Shown here in pieces: positions 34,382-41,875 of a stretch of 64,000 bases of DNA (position 1 is its first letter; the number at the start of each line of letters is the position of its first letter). Where the stretch lies: NCBI GenBank assembly GCA_026168605.1, contig JAPFDX010000023.1, positions 1 to 64,000 on the forward strand, written 5' to 3'. This stretch comes from Roseburia sp. Its GTDB lineage: Bacteria; Bacillota; Clostridia; Lachnospirales; Lachnospiraceae. Position numbers and translations under genes: made by a program. The notes under the pieces were generated by a model that made no database searches, had not been told where the DNA came from, and was given only the letters and a program-made list of their open reading frames with translations.

Positions 34382-35652
34382 ACCGAGTCACCTGCCTTAA
34401 TAATTACTTCACCGCTCTCAAGAACTCCATCCGGGTAATCCTCTTTCACAGTCACGCCGGAAATCGCCGTATTCCTGCCAATGGTAACGCCATCCGGCAC
34501 TGTCGAATCCTCCCCGATCGTCACAAGACCAAAGGAATAGATACCGGCATTCAGTTTGTTCGGCGCTTCCTCTCCGACACCGAGCACGGCGCCGCTGCCA
34601 ATCTGACAGTTCTCCGCGATGATCGCCTTGTCAACCGTAGTGCCATCCCCGATCTGTGTGCCTCTCATGATGATCGAGTCGCGGATCACTGCGCCCTTGC
34701 CAACAGTAACTCCCGGCCCAATCACGGAATTATGTACATCGCCGTAGATCTCAGAGCCCTCTCCGATGATGCTCTTCTCGATCACGGACTCCGCCGATAC
34801 ATACTGCGGTTCGATGATGTCGCTCTTGGTATAGATCTTCCAGTATTCCTCGTAAAGATTAAACTCAGGGATCAGGTCGATCAGCTCCATATTGGCTTCC
34901 CAGTAGGAGCCGAGTGTGCCGACATCCTTCCAGTAGCCATTGTACTCATATGCAAAAAGCCTCTTGCCATTCTCGTGGCAATACGGAATGATATGCTTGC
35001 CAAAGTCACATCCGCTCTGGTCCTTCATCGCATAGAGCGCTTCTTTTAAGACTTTCCAGCTAAAAATATAAATCCCCATCGACGCGAGGTTACTGCGCGG
35101 ATGCTCCGGCTTCTCCTCAAATTCATGGATCCGCTTGTCATCGTCTGCGATCACGATACCAAACCGGCTCGCCTCCTCAATCGGGACCGGCATCGTGGCG
35201 ATCGTCACGTCCGCATGGTTCTCCTTATGGAAATCCAGCATGACCTCATAATCCATCTTATAGATATGGTCTCCCGACAAGATCAGCACATATTCCGGAT
35301 TGTAGCTCTCCATATAGTTCATGTTCTGGAATATGGCGTTCGCCGTACCGGTATACCACTCACTGTTGTTACTCTTCTCATACGGCGGCAGGATCGTCAC
35401 TCCGCCGTTATTGCGGTCCAGATCCCAAGGGATACCGATCCCGATATGGGAATTCAGACGCAGCGGCTGATACTGGGTCAGCACGCCGACCGTATCGATC
35501 CCTGAATTGATGCAGTTGCTCAATGGAAAGTCAATGATCCGGTACTTCCCGCCAAACGCAACTGCCGGCTTCGCAACCTTAGCCGTGAGCACACCCAGAC
35601 GGCTGCCCTGTCCTCCGGCTAATAACATGGCAATCATTTCTTTTTTAATCAC
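34378..35652 (-). CDS. glgC: Glucose-1-phosphate adenylyltransferase catalytic subunit
   Basis: Makes ADP-glucose from ATP and glucose-1-phosphate for glycogen synthesis. At 424 residues from the chosen GTG start ([20 protein letters not shown]) it has the intact GGQGSRLG loop, [22 protein letters not shown], the [12 protein letters not shown] motif, and the [11 protein letters not shown] and FEEKP active-site segments. A C-terminal beta-helix has hexapeptide-type repeats. The GTG at 35652 has GAGGTG 6 bases upstream; an earlier in-frame GTG is part of that site. The two-gene operon with glgD indicates that the host stores glycogen. Confidence 0.95.
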   Translation of the reverse strand: MIKKEMIAMLLAGGQGSRLGVLTAKVAKPAVAFGGKYRIIDFPLSNCINSGIDTVGVLTQYQPLRLNSHIGIGIPWDLDRNNGGVTILPPYEKSNNSEWYTGTANAIFQNMNYMESYNPEYVLILSGDHIYKMDYEVMLDFHKENHADVTIATMPVPIEEASRFGIVIADDDKRIHEFEEKPEHPRSNLASMGIYIFSWKVLKEALYAMKDQSGCDFGKHIIPYCHENGKRLFAYEYNGYWKDVGTLGSYWEANMELIDLIPEFNLYEEYWKIYTKSDIIEPQYVSAESVIEKSIIGEGSEIYGDVHNSVIGPGVTVGKGAVIRDSIIMRGTQIGDGTTVDKAIIAENCQIGSGAVLGVGEEAPNKLNAGIYSFGLVTIGEDSTVPDGVTIGRNTAISGVTVKEDYPDGVLESGEVIIKAGDSV

Positions 35653-35708
35653 GTCTTTCACCTCTGTCTCTTTCTAGCTAGTCCTAACTTACTATATTGG
35701 CACTTCAA

Positions 35709-35717
35709 ATTATACCA
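35709..35717 (-). promoter_or_regulatory. Extended -10 promoter of glgC-glgD
   Basis: The minus strand reads TGG-TATAAT about 57 bases ahead of glgC. No convincing -35 was found. The remainder of the 275-base gap between glgC and murC is A+T-rich with divergent promoters. Confidence 0.55.
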
Positions 35718-35851
35718 CAAGTGTTTGTTTTTGTATATATTTTCACAATTATATTTACCTATTTTTTCTTTTTTTGACATTTTGCACAAAAATCTACTTC
35801 ATTTTCTCAGCACAATTTTTAAATGTCGAAAAGATTTTATAGCAAAAGAAT

Positions 35852-35879
35852 TTGCAAAATAATAAGATAGGTTTATAAT
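35852..35879 (+). promoter_or_regulatory. Promoter of murC
   Basis: TTGCAA (35852-35857), a 16-base spacer and TATAAT (35874-35879) on the plus strand, 57 bases upstream of the murC start. Confidence 0.75.
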
Positions 35880-35936
35880 GGGATAGCAGGCAGCCATTCG
35901 CCTGCGCGATCAATCAAACAGGCAGGTATTTCCAAT

Positions 35937-37316
35937 ATGTATAAAATTGATTTTAACAGACCGGTCCACGTACACTTTATCGGCATCGGCGGTATCAGCA
36001 TGAGCGGTCTCGCAGAGATCCTTCTCGCGGAGCACTTTACTGTCTCCGGCTCCGATTCCAGGGAATCCGAGCTGACCAGACAGCTCGCCGCAAAGGGTGT
36101 GACCATATTTTACGGTCAGCAGGCATCCAATATCATTCCGGGCATCGACCTCGTGGTCTACACCGCCGCGATCCACGAAAGCAATCCAGAATTTGTGCGT
36201 GCACGGGAGGCAGGTCTTCCTATGATAAGCCGCGCCGAACTGCTTGGACAGATTATGGACAATTACAAAAATTCCATCGCTGTCGCAGGCACGCATGGCA
36301 AGACGACAACCACCTCCATGATCAGCCAGATCCTTCTGACCGCCCAGTGCGACCCGACCATCACGGTAGGAGGCATCCTCGCCGCCATTGACGGCAATCT
36401 GCACGTCGGCAGATCGGACGTCTTTATCTCGGAGGCGTGTGAATACACAAACAGCTTTCTGCATTTTTATCCGAAGTACAGTGTGATCCTAAATGTGGAA
36501 GCGGAGCATCTCGACTTTTTTAAAGATATTCACGAGATCCGCCATTCATTCCACCAATTTGCCGCAAACACGCGCGCGGACGGCGCCGTCATCATAAACG
36601 GCGATATTCCTGATTATACCGAACTCACCGAGGGGCTCGCGCCGCAGGTGATCTCCTTTGGACTTGGCGCACACTGCGATTTCCACCCGGCGGACATCAC
36701 CTTCGACGAGAAATCCTGCGCCACCTTTACGGCAATGTACCGCGACAAAGAGATCATGACAGTCACTCTTGGCGTGCCGGGAATGCACAATGTCTCAAAC
36801 GCGCTCGCCGCGATCGCGCTCTCGCTGGACTTAAAGCTTCCGAAGGACGCCATCCGCGAGGGACTGCTCGCATTCGGAGGCGCCAACCGCCGTTTTCAGT
36901 ACAAGGGCTGCGTGGACGGCGTGACCATTATCGACGATTATGCGCATCACCCGACGGAGATCCGCGCGACACTGACCGCCGCCGCAGGTTATCCACACCG
37001 GCGTCTCGTGCTCGCTTTCCAGCCGCATACATACTCCCGCACCAGCGCGTTTCTCGACGACTTCGCCGAGGTTCTCTCAATGGCAGACCTCGTGGTGCTC
37101 GCAGATATCTATGCCGCCAGAGAAAAGAACACCTACGGGATCTCCTCGCGCGACCTTCTCGCAAAGCTTAAGGAAAAGGGCACGGAGTGTTACTATTTTC
37201 CGTCCTTTGAAGAAATTGAAAAATTTTTATTAAAAAATTGTATAAACGGCGACTTGTTGATAACTATGGGTGCCGGAGACATCGTAAATGTCGGCGAACA
37301 CCTGCTTGGCAAATAA
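35937..37316 (+). CDS. murC: UDP-N-acetylmuramate--L-alanine ligase
   Basis: MurC adds the first amino acid of the peptidoglycan stem peptide. The product has 459 residues. The N-terminal Rossmann motif is HFIGIGGISMSGLAEIL (near 12-28), and the ATP-binding loop VAGTHGKTTTTSM (near 117) is complete. The central ENxxD/H region (EACEYTNSF, NVEAEHLDFF) and the C-terminal DDYAHHPTEI motif are all present. The start MYKIDFNRPVHVHF has only a weak ribosome site (GGCAGG). It is divergent from glgC and ends in a terminator that overlaps DnaA boxes. Confidence 0.96.
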   Translation: MYKIDFNRPVHVHFIGIGGISMSGLAEILLAEHFTVSGSDSRESELTRQLAAKGVTIFYGQQASNIIPGIDLVVYTAAIHESNPEFVRAREAGLPMISRAELLGQIMDNYKNSIAVAGTHGKTTTTSMISQILLTAQCDPTITVGGILAAIDGNLHVGRSDVFISEACEYTNSFLHFYPKYSVILNVEAEHLDFFKDIHEIRHSFHQFAANTRADGAVIINGDIPDYTELTEGLAPQVISFGLGAHCDFHPADITFDEKSCATFTAMYRDKEIMTVTLGVPGMHNVSNALAAIALSLDLKLPKDAIREGLLAFGGANRRFQYKGCVDGVTIIDDYAHHPTEIRATLTAAAGYPHRRLVLAFQPHTYSRTSAFLDDFAEVLSMADLVVLADIYAAREKNTYGISSRDLLAKLKEKGTECYYFPSFEEIEKFLLKNCINGDLLITMGAGDIVNVGEHLLGK

Positions 37317-37317
37317 C

Positions 37318-37423
37318 TTATCCACATTATCCACATCCGATTGGGGAAAACTTCAACTTTAGGATGTGGATTTTTTATTTCACATTTTCCAAAGGCGTGC
37401 GGTTGTTATCCACACTATCCACA
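37318..37423 (+). promoter_or_regulatory. Cluster of tandem DnaA boxes
   Basis: Two abutting pairs of 9-mers in the same orientation: TTATCCACA at 37318-37326 and 37327-37335, then TTATCCACA at 37406-37414 and CTATCCACA at 37415-37423. Three are exact strong-class DnaA boxes (TTATNCACA) and one has a single change. A weaker reverse match (TGTGGATTT) lies at 37365-37373. The cluster precedes the DnaD-like and DnaC-like genes and overlaps the murC terminator. Confidence 0.75.
37329..37377 (+). terminator. Terminator of murC
   Basis: The arms ATCCACATCC (37329-37338) and GGATGTGGAT (37362-37371) are followed by a T-run on the plus strand. The left arm reuses part of the second DnaA box. Confidence 0.7.
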
Positions 37424-37489
37424 ATTCCCGCAGCGCCCGTTTTTACTGGTACTGTGTCAAAAATGGTACTTCTCTTTCCCGGAGTCATA

Positions 37490-37498
37490 TGCTATAAT
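37490..37498 (+). promoter_or_regulatory. Extended -10 promoter of the DnaD-like operon
   Basis: TGC-TATAAT on the plus strand, 61 bases upstream of the DnaD-like gene and 67 bases downstream of the last DnaA box. The -35 region is poor, which fits a promoter that might need help or be repressible. Confidence 0.5.
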
Positions 37499-37558
37499 GC
37501 ATGACGACAGAAAACTGTCACCCCATATGATTTACGAAGAGAGAGGTTATGATTTGTC

Positions 37559-38668
37559 ATGGCAAAGATCACATTGCACAGTGACGCGCCAAATGCCGCC
37601 ACAAGTGTTTCCAATATTTTTATTGATGAATATATGTCTGACGCCAACGGAGAGTTCGTCAAAATTTATCTCTATCTCCTGCGTCTGATGAATATGCCGG
37701 ACGCCTCTTTTTCTATTTCGTCCATCGCGGACAAGTTTGAGCATACAGAGAAAGATATCCGGCGTGCCTTAAGCTACTGGGAGCGTATGCACCTGCTGCG
37801 GCTCGAATACGACGACCACAGGAATCTGACCGGCGTATGCCTGCTGGATTCCCAGAGCGTTTCCGCACCGGAGAGCCGCCCGGCAGAGATCCCTTCTGCT
37901 GCGGAGACGACGGCGCCGGAGCACCGGACTGTGGAAGCCGCTGCCGCAGACACCAGTCTGGCGCCGGCAGTTCCCGTCGCGCCGGAAAAGAAACAGTACT
38001 CCGCCGACGATATCCGGGGCTTCCGCCAGAATGAATCGGTCGCCGAGCTTTTCTTTATCGCGGAGCGTTATTTAAACCGTACTTTAAGCGCTACGGATAT
38101 TCAGACAATCTTATATTTTTACGACGGACTCGGCTTTTCCACAGATCTGATCGAATATCTTGTGGAATACTGTGTGAGCAAGGGACACACGAGCATCCGC
38201 TACATAGAGAAGGTTGCGCTGGCATGGGCGGACAGCCATATTTCGACGGTCGCCGAGGCGAAGCAGAACGCCGGTATGCATAGCCAGTCCTATTTCATGG
38301 TGATGAAGGCGCTTGGCATCTCCGGCAGGAACCTCGTTCCGTCAGAGACAAGCCTCATCGAGAAATGGAAATCCGAATACGGTTTTTCCTGCCAGTTGAT
38401 CGAGGAGGCGTGCAGACGCACGATCTCTGCGATCCACCAGCCAAGCTTTGAGTACACCGATACCATCCTAAACAACTGGCACAAGAAGCAGATCAAGACT
38501 CTTGAGGATGTCGCGAGAGCCGACGCCGAGCACCAGAGCCGGAAGCGCGCCGCTGCGCAGACGCTCTCCGCAAGCGCGTCCCCAAAGAACAAGTTTAACA
38601 ATTTCTCCCAGCGTTCTTACGATTATGACCAGTTGGAGAAAATGCTTTTGACCACTACCGTTCACTAA
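37559..38668 (+). CDS. DnaD-domain replication protein
   Basis: A 369-residue protein with the layout of Firmicute DnaD/DnaB-type helicase-loading factors. An N-terminal winged-helix region (residues 15-100: EFVKIYLYLLRLMNMPDAS, SISSIADKFEHTEKDIRRAL) is followed by a Pro/Ala/Glu-rich linker (100-150). One or two DnaD C-terminal (DnaB_2) domains come next (about 160-320: VAELFFIAERYLNRTLSATD, YIEKVALAW, then IEEACRRTI...NWHKKQIKTL with the YxxxIxxxW-type motif). It is followed 17 bases later by a DnaC-like ATPase, so the two probably cooperate in primosome assembly. Start ATG has AGAGAGG at a rather long distance. Confidence 0.85.
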   Translation: MAKITLHSDAPNAATSVSNIFIDEYMSDANGEFVKIYLYLLRLMNMPDASFSISSIADKFEHTEKDIRRALSYWERMHLLRLEYDDHRNLTGVCLLDSQSVSAPESRPAEIPSAAETTAPEHRTVEAAAADTSLAPAVPVAPEKKQYSADDIRGFRQNESVAELFFIAERYLNRTLSATDIQTILYFYDGLGFSTDLIEYLVEYCVSKGHTSIRYIEKVALAWADSHISTVAEAKQNAGMHSQSYFMVMKALGISGRNLVPSETSLIEKWKSEYGFSCQLIEEACRRTISAIHQPSFEYTDTILNNWHKKQIKTLEDVARADAEHQSRKRAAAQTLSASASPKNKFNNFSQRSYDYDQLEKMLLTTTVH

Positions 38669-38685
38669 CCGCAGGAGGATGACCC

Positions 38686-39666
38686 ATGCCTTTGAGCAAT
38701 TCCCAATACGATGAGATCCGCCGCTCCTACGACGCGAGACAACTGCGCAACCAGCGCATCCTTGAGGAGCGGACAAAGGAAGCATACGAAAAGCTCCCGC
38801 GACTGAAAGAAATCGACGACGCCATCGCCTCCTGCTCCGTCGCGCAGGCGAGACGGCTCTTAGACGGCGATCCTGCGGCTCTCGCCGCCCTTCACGGACA
38901 GCTCGACGTCTACCGCATGGAGAAAGCCGCCCTGCTTAAGGCAAACGGCTACCCGGACGACTATTTCACTCCCGCCTACACCTGCCCGGACTGCAAGGAT
39001 ACCGGGTATATCGGCTCAAAACGCTGTCACTGTCTGGAGCAGGCAGCGATCGACTTAGTCTACACACAGTCGAATCTCAGGGAGATTTTAAAGACCGAAA
39101 ATTTTGGTACATTTTCTTTTGACTATTATTCAGACAGCGACGTCAACCCGGCGACCGGTCTTTCTTCCCGGCAGACGGCGCAGGACGCCGTTGCAAAATG
39201 CCGTGATTTTATCGCACATTTTGGCGATACCTTCTCCAACCTCTATTTTTATGGAGATACAGGGATCGGAAAAACATTTTTATCAAACTGCGTCGCCAAG
39301 GAGCTGATGGACCGCGGATATTCCGTCATTTACTTTACGGCATTCCAATTATTTGATATATTAAGCAGGGGAGTCTTCCAGAAGGACGAGGACTCGATCG
39401 CGGCGCACCAGAATATTTTTAACTGTGATCTGCTGATCATCGACGACCTCGGCACGGAGCTGACCAACTCGTTTACGACCTCACAGCTTTTTCTGTGCTT
39501 AAACGAGCGCATCCTGCGGAAGAGATCGACGATCATCTCCACCAACCTTGGAATGAACCAGATGGCGGATATCTACTCCGAGCGTGTGCTCTCGAGAATT
39601 TCCAGCCATTACACACTGATCAAGCTGTTCGGCGCTGATATCCGCATTTTAAAGCGCCACCGTTAA
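38686..39666 (+). CDS. DnaC/DnaI-like helicase-loader ATPase
   Basis: A 326-residue AAA+ protein. An N-terminal coiled region precedes a zinc-ribbon-like motif CPDCKDTGYIGSKRCHC (near 101-117), which resembles the N-terminal zinc site of the B. subtilis helicase loader DnaI. The ATPase domain has Walker A YGDTGIGKTFLSN (near 188), Walker B LLIIDDLGTE and a sensor Asn in IISTNLGMNQM. It loads the replicative helicase together with DnaD/DnaB-type proteins in this lineage (family knowledge). The start ATG follows AGGAGG with ideal spacing. IstB-type transposition ATPases are similar, but no transposase is nearby. Confidence 0.87.
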   Translation: MPLSNSQYDEIRRSYDARQLRNQRILEERTKEAYEKLPRLKEIDDAIASCSVAQARRLLDGDPAALAALHGQLDVYRMEKAALLKANGYPDDYFTPAYTCPDCKDTGYIGSKRCHCLEQAAIDLVYTQSNLREILKTENFGTFSFDYYSDSDVNPATGLSSRQTAQDAVAKCRDFIAHFGDTFSNLYFYGDTGIGKTFLSNCVAKELMDRGYSVIYFTAFQLFDILSRGVFQKDEDSIAAHQNIFNCDLLIIDDLGTELTNSFTTSQLFLCLNERILRKRSTIISTNLGMNQMADIYSERVLSRISSHYTLIKLFGADIRILKRHR

Positions 39667-39737
39667 CATCTGTACCTTCAATTAGAGCAATCTATTGAAA
39701 TATACCAATGTCACTATTTATTATGGAGGAATCATTC

Positions 39738-40916
39738 ATGCCAAACGATGAAAGAAACTTAGAAACCATCCCTGACGGTGCTCTCGGTCTCATCCCCCTT
39801 GAGAGCTGCAAAGAACTGGGGCTTAAAGTGAACCAGTACCTTGTAGGCTGGCGCGACAAAAGACAGCACCAGCACGAAACAGACCCTGCATTCAAGGATT
39901 ACCGCCGTGATTCTTACATCATTTCCACCACGGTTCCGCGTTTCGGAACCGGTGAAGCAAAGGGTGTGATCAAGGAATCTGTCCGCGGCTATGACCTCTA
40001 TCTCATGGTAGACGTCACCAATTACAGCCTCACCTATTCGGTATGCGGTCATCAGAACCATATGTCTCCGGACGACCACTATGCGGACTTAAAGCGTATC
40101 ATCGCCGCTGTGGGCGGAAAGGCAAAACGCATCACCGTTATCATTCCGTTCTTGTATGAGAGCCGCCAGCACAAGCGCACCGCGCGCGAGTCCTTAGACT
40201 GTGCACTTGCTCTCCAGGAACTCACCGCGATGGGCGTTGACAATATCATCACTTTCGACGCGCATGACCCGCGTGTACAGAATGCGATCCCGTTAAAGGG
40301 CTTTGAGACGGTACAGCCGGCATACCAGTTTATCAAGGGCATTTTAAAGGAGGTTTCCGATCTTCAGATCGACGCCGACCACATGATGATCATCAGCCCG
40401 GACGAGGGCGGTACAAACCGTGCCGTATATCTCGCAAACGTGCTCGGACTGGATATGGGTATGTTCTATAAACGCCGCGATTACAGTAAGATCGTGGACG
40501 GCCGCAACCCGATCGTCGCGCATGAGTTCCTCGGCGCATCCGTGGAGGGAAAAGATGTGATCATCATCGACGATATGATTTCCTCCGGCGAGAGTATGAT
40601 CGATGTTGCAACGGAGTTGAAGAAGAGAAAGGCAAACCGCATCTTTGTCGTTGCCACATTCGGTCTGTTCACAAACGGTCTGGAGCGCTTTGACCAGGCA
40701 GTCGCAGACGGTGTGATCTACAAGGTTGTAACCACAAACCTGACCTACCAGACGCCGGAGCTTCTCTCCAAGCCTTACTATATCAGTTGTGACATGAGCA
40801 AATATATCGCTTATATCATTGATACCTTAAATCACGACAGCTCGATCAGCGATCTTCTGAATCCGTATGACCGCATCCAGCGTCTCGTATCCAGATACAA
40901 AGCAAACCAGAAATAG
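39738..40916 (+). CDS. prs: Ribose-phosphate pyrophosphokinase
   Basis: Makes PRPP from ribose-5-phosphate and ATP for nucleotide, His and Trp synthesis. The 392-residue product is longer than the usual ~315 because of an N-terminal extension and insertions, a form I associate with Lachnospiraceae. It has the PRPP-binding loop VIIIDDMISSGESM (near 280), the flexible-loop equivalent ESRQHKRTARESL, and the SPDEGGTNRA metal/ribose-phosphate segment. The start MPNDERN is chosen because GGAGG lies 8 bases upstream of ATG 39738. The ATG at 39708 has no ribosome site. It is followed by a strong bidirectional terminator. Confidence 0.92.
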   Translation: MPNDERNLETIPDGALGLIPLESCKELGLKVNQYLVGWRDKRQHQHETDPAFKDYRRDSYIISTTVPRFGTGEAKGVIKESVRGYDLYLMVDVTNYSLTYSVCGHQNHMSPDDHYADLKRIIAAVGGKAKRITVIIPFLYESRQHKRTARESLDCALALQELTAMGVDNIITFDAHDPRVQNAIPLKGFETVQPAYQFIKGILKEVSDLQIDADHMMIISPDEGGTNRAVYLANVLGLDMGMFYKRRDYSKIVDGRNPIVAHEFLGASVEGKDVIIIDDMISSGESMIDVATELKKRKANRIFVVATFGLFTNGLERFDQAVADGVIYKVVTTNLTYQTPELLSKPYYISCDMSKYIAYIIDTLNHDSSISDLLNPYDRIQRLVSRYKANQK

Positions 40917-40927
40917 TGTGACACACC

Positions 40928-40965
40928 AAAAAGACCATGCAGATATCATCTGCACGGTCTTTTTC
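40928..40965. terminator. Bidirectional terminator
   Basis: AAAAAGACC-A-TGCAGAT-ATC-ATCTGCA-C-GGTCTTTTT forms a long stem with A-run and T-run flanks. It serves both prs on the plus strand and the DUF6465 gene on the minus strand. Confidence 0.9.
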
Positions 40966-40991
40966 ATAGTTCCAATCAAAATCTAATCTAT

Positions 40992-41459
40992 TTAAAATAA
41001 GTCAACTCTTCCAGCAAATTTGTGGTTGATCACATAATATGCGGCATCCTCTTCCGGCTTTAAGTATACCTGAAGTGATTTGATGGTAGATACACGGTGT
41101 CCGTCTGCCACGAACTCTGCTTTTGCCTTCTCGATCGCATCCGCAACCATCGCCTCCCTGCCCTGGTACTGGATAAATACTTCCGGCTTCAGCTCTTCCT
41201 TTACCGCCTTCTTCGCAGTCTTAGAGCCTCTCGGCGCTCTTGTTTTCTTTGCCGGCTTCTCCTCCGCCACGGTCTTTGTCTCCGCTGCCGGTTCTGCCTC
41301 TGCCGCAACCTCTGCGACTGTCTTTGTCTCTTCCTGCTTCTCCGCAGCCTTTACTTCCGGCGCTGCCTTTGTCTCCGCTGCTGGCACTGTTGTCTCTCCC
41401 GCTGTTGTCTTTACTGGCGTCTTTGTTCCGTCAAATTTCACTGCTGGTCTCTTTTTCAT
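40992..41459 (-). CDS. DUF6465 family protein
   Basis: A 155-residue protein in two parts. Residues 1-90 are a low-complexity Ala/Glu/Lys/Thr/Pro region (ETKAAPEVKAAEKQEETKT) ending in a basic stretch (AKKTRAPRGSKTAKKAVK) reminiscent of histone H1-like tails. Residues 90-155 are a compact domain (EVFIQYQGREAMVADAIEK ... SLQVYLKPEEDAAYYVINHK) that I recognise as DUF6465. The domain is conserved in Lachnospiraceae; its function is unknown. The basic tail suggests nucleic-acid binding (inference). ATG follows GGAGGAGG. Confidence 0.8.
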   Translation of the reverse strand: MKKRPAVKFDGTKTPVKTTAGETTVPAAETKAAPEVKAAEKQEETKTVAEVAAEAEPAAETKTVAEEKPAKKTRAPRGSKTAKKAVKEELKPEVFIQYQGREAMVADAIEKAKAEFVADGHRVSTIKSLQVYLKPEEDAAYYVINHKFAGRVDLF

Positions 41460-41486
41460 AGTGATCCTCCTCCATCAACGTACAAA

Positions 41487-41741
41487 TCACTCACACACTA
41501 AAAACTTCTCCATTGCCACTAAGGCTTCCTCCTCGTCGCTTCCTTCCGCAACGATGTTCACAGCCATCCCCTTGGATGGGTTAAATGCCATGATTCCCAT
41601 AATACTCTTCGCATTGATGCGGCGGTTGTTGCTCTCGAGTATGATCTCGCTGTCAAAGCGGCACGCAACCTGCACTAACTCTGCAACCGGATTATTATGC
41701 TCTTCAGATACATTTGATACAATGATTTCTTTTCTGCTCAT
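41487..41741 (-). CDS. HPr-like phosphocarrier paralogue with altered active site
   Basis: An 84-residue protein with the HPr fold pattern. Numbering from the chosen start (MSRKEIIVSN), residue 15 is His as in HPr, but the usual H-A-R-P becomes H15-N16-N17-P18, so Arg17 and Ala16 are lost. Ser46, the HPr-kinase site in Bacillus HPr, is present in the conserved context KSIMGIMAF. The lack of Arg17 predicts poor PTS phosphotransfer at His15, while regulation through Ser46 could persist, much like B. subtilis Crh (which has Gln15). The start is ATG 41741 after GGGAGA. An open frame upstream is not HPr sequence. Confidence 0.82.
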   Translation of the reverse strand: MSRKEIIVSNVSEEHNNPVAELVQVACRFDSEIILESNNRRINAKSIMGIMAFNPSKGMAVNIVAEGSDEEEALVAMEKFLVCE

Positions 41742-41779
41742 AATCTCCCATTTCCTCTTTATTTTCAAGTACTTCTTGA

Positions 41780-41808
41780 AGAATAACGCATATATTTGTA
41801 ATTTGCAA
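41780..41808 (-). promoter_or_regulatory. Promoter of the HPr-like gene
   Basis: TTGCAA (41808-41803), a 17-base spacer and TATTCT (41785-41780) on the minus strand, 39 bases ahead of the start. Confidence 0.6.
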
Positions 41809-41875
41809 GGGGTGTCACTGAAATCTGTTAAACTTCCACAAACTATTTTTTCTAACGCACTTTTTTTAGGCATTT

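Noticed and set aside
37318-37423. Reading the DnaA-box cluster as the chromosomal origin oriC
   Set aside because: dnaA, dnaN and an A+T-rich unwinding region are absent; the flanking genes are murC and a DnaD-like gene. A regulatory cluster fits better.
38686-39666. IstB transposition helper
   Set aside because: No IS21 transposase or terminal repeats; the zinc-ribbon motif and neighbouring DnaD gene favour a helicase loader.
41742-41873. Longer start for the HPr-like protein
   Set aside because: The upstream 44 codons cover the promoter and have no HPr similarity; ATG 41741 has a ribosome site and gives exact His15/Ser46 numbering.
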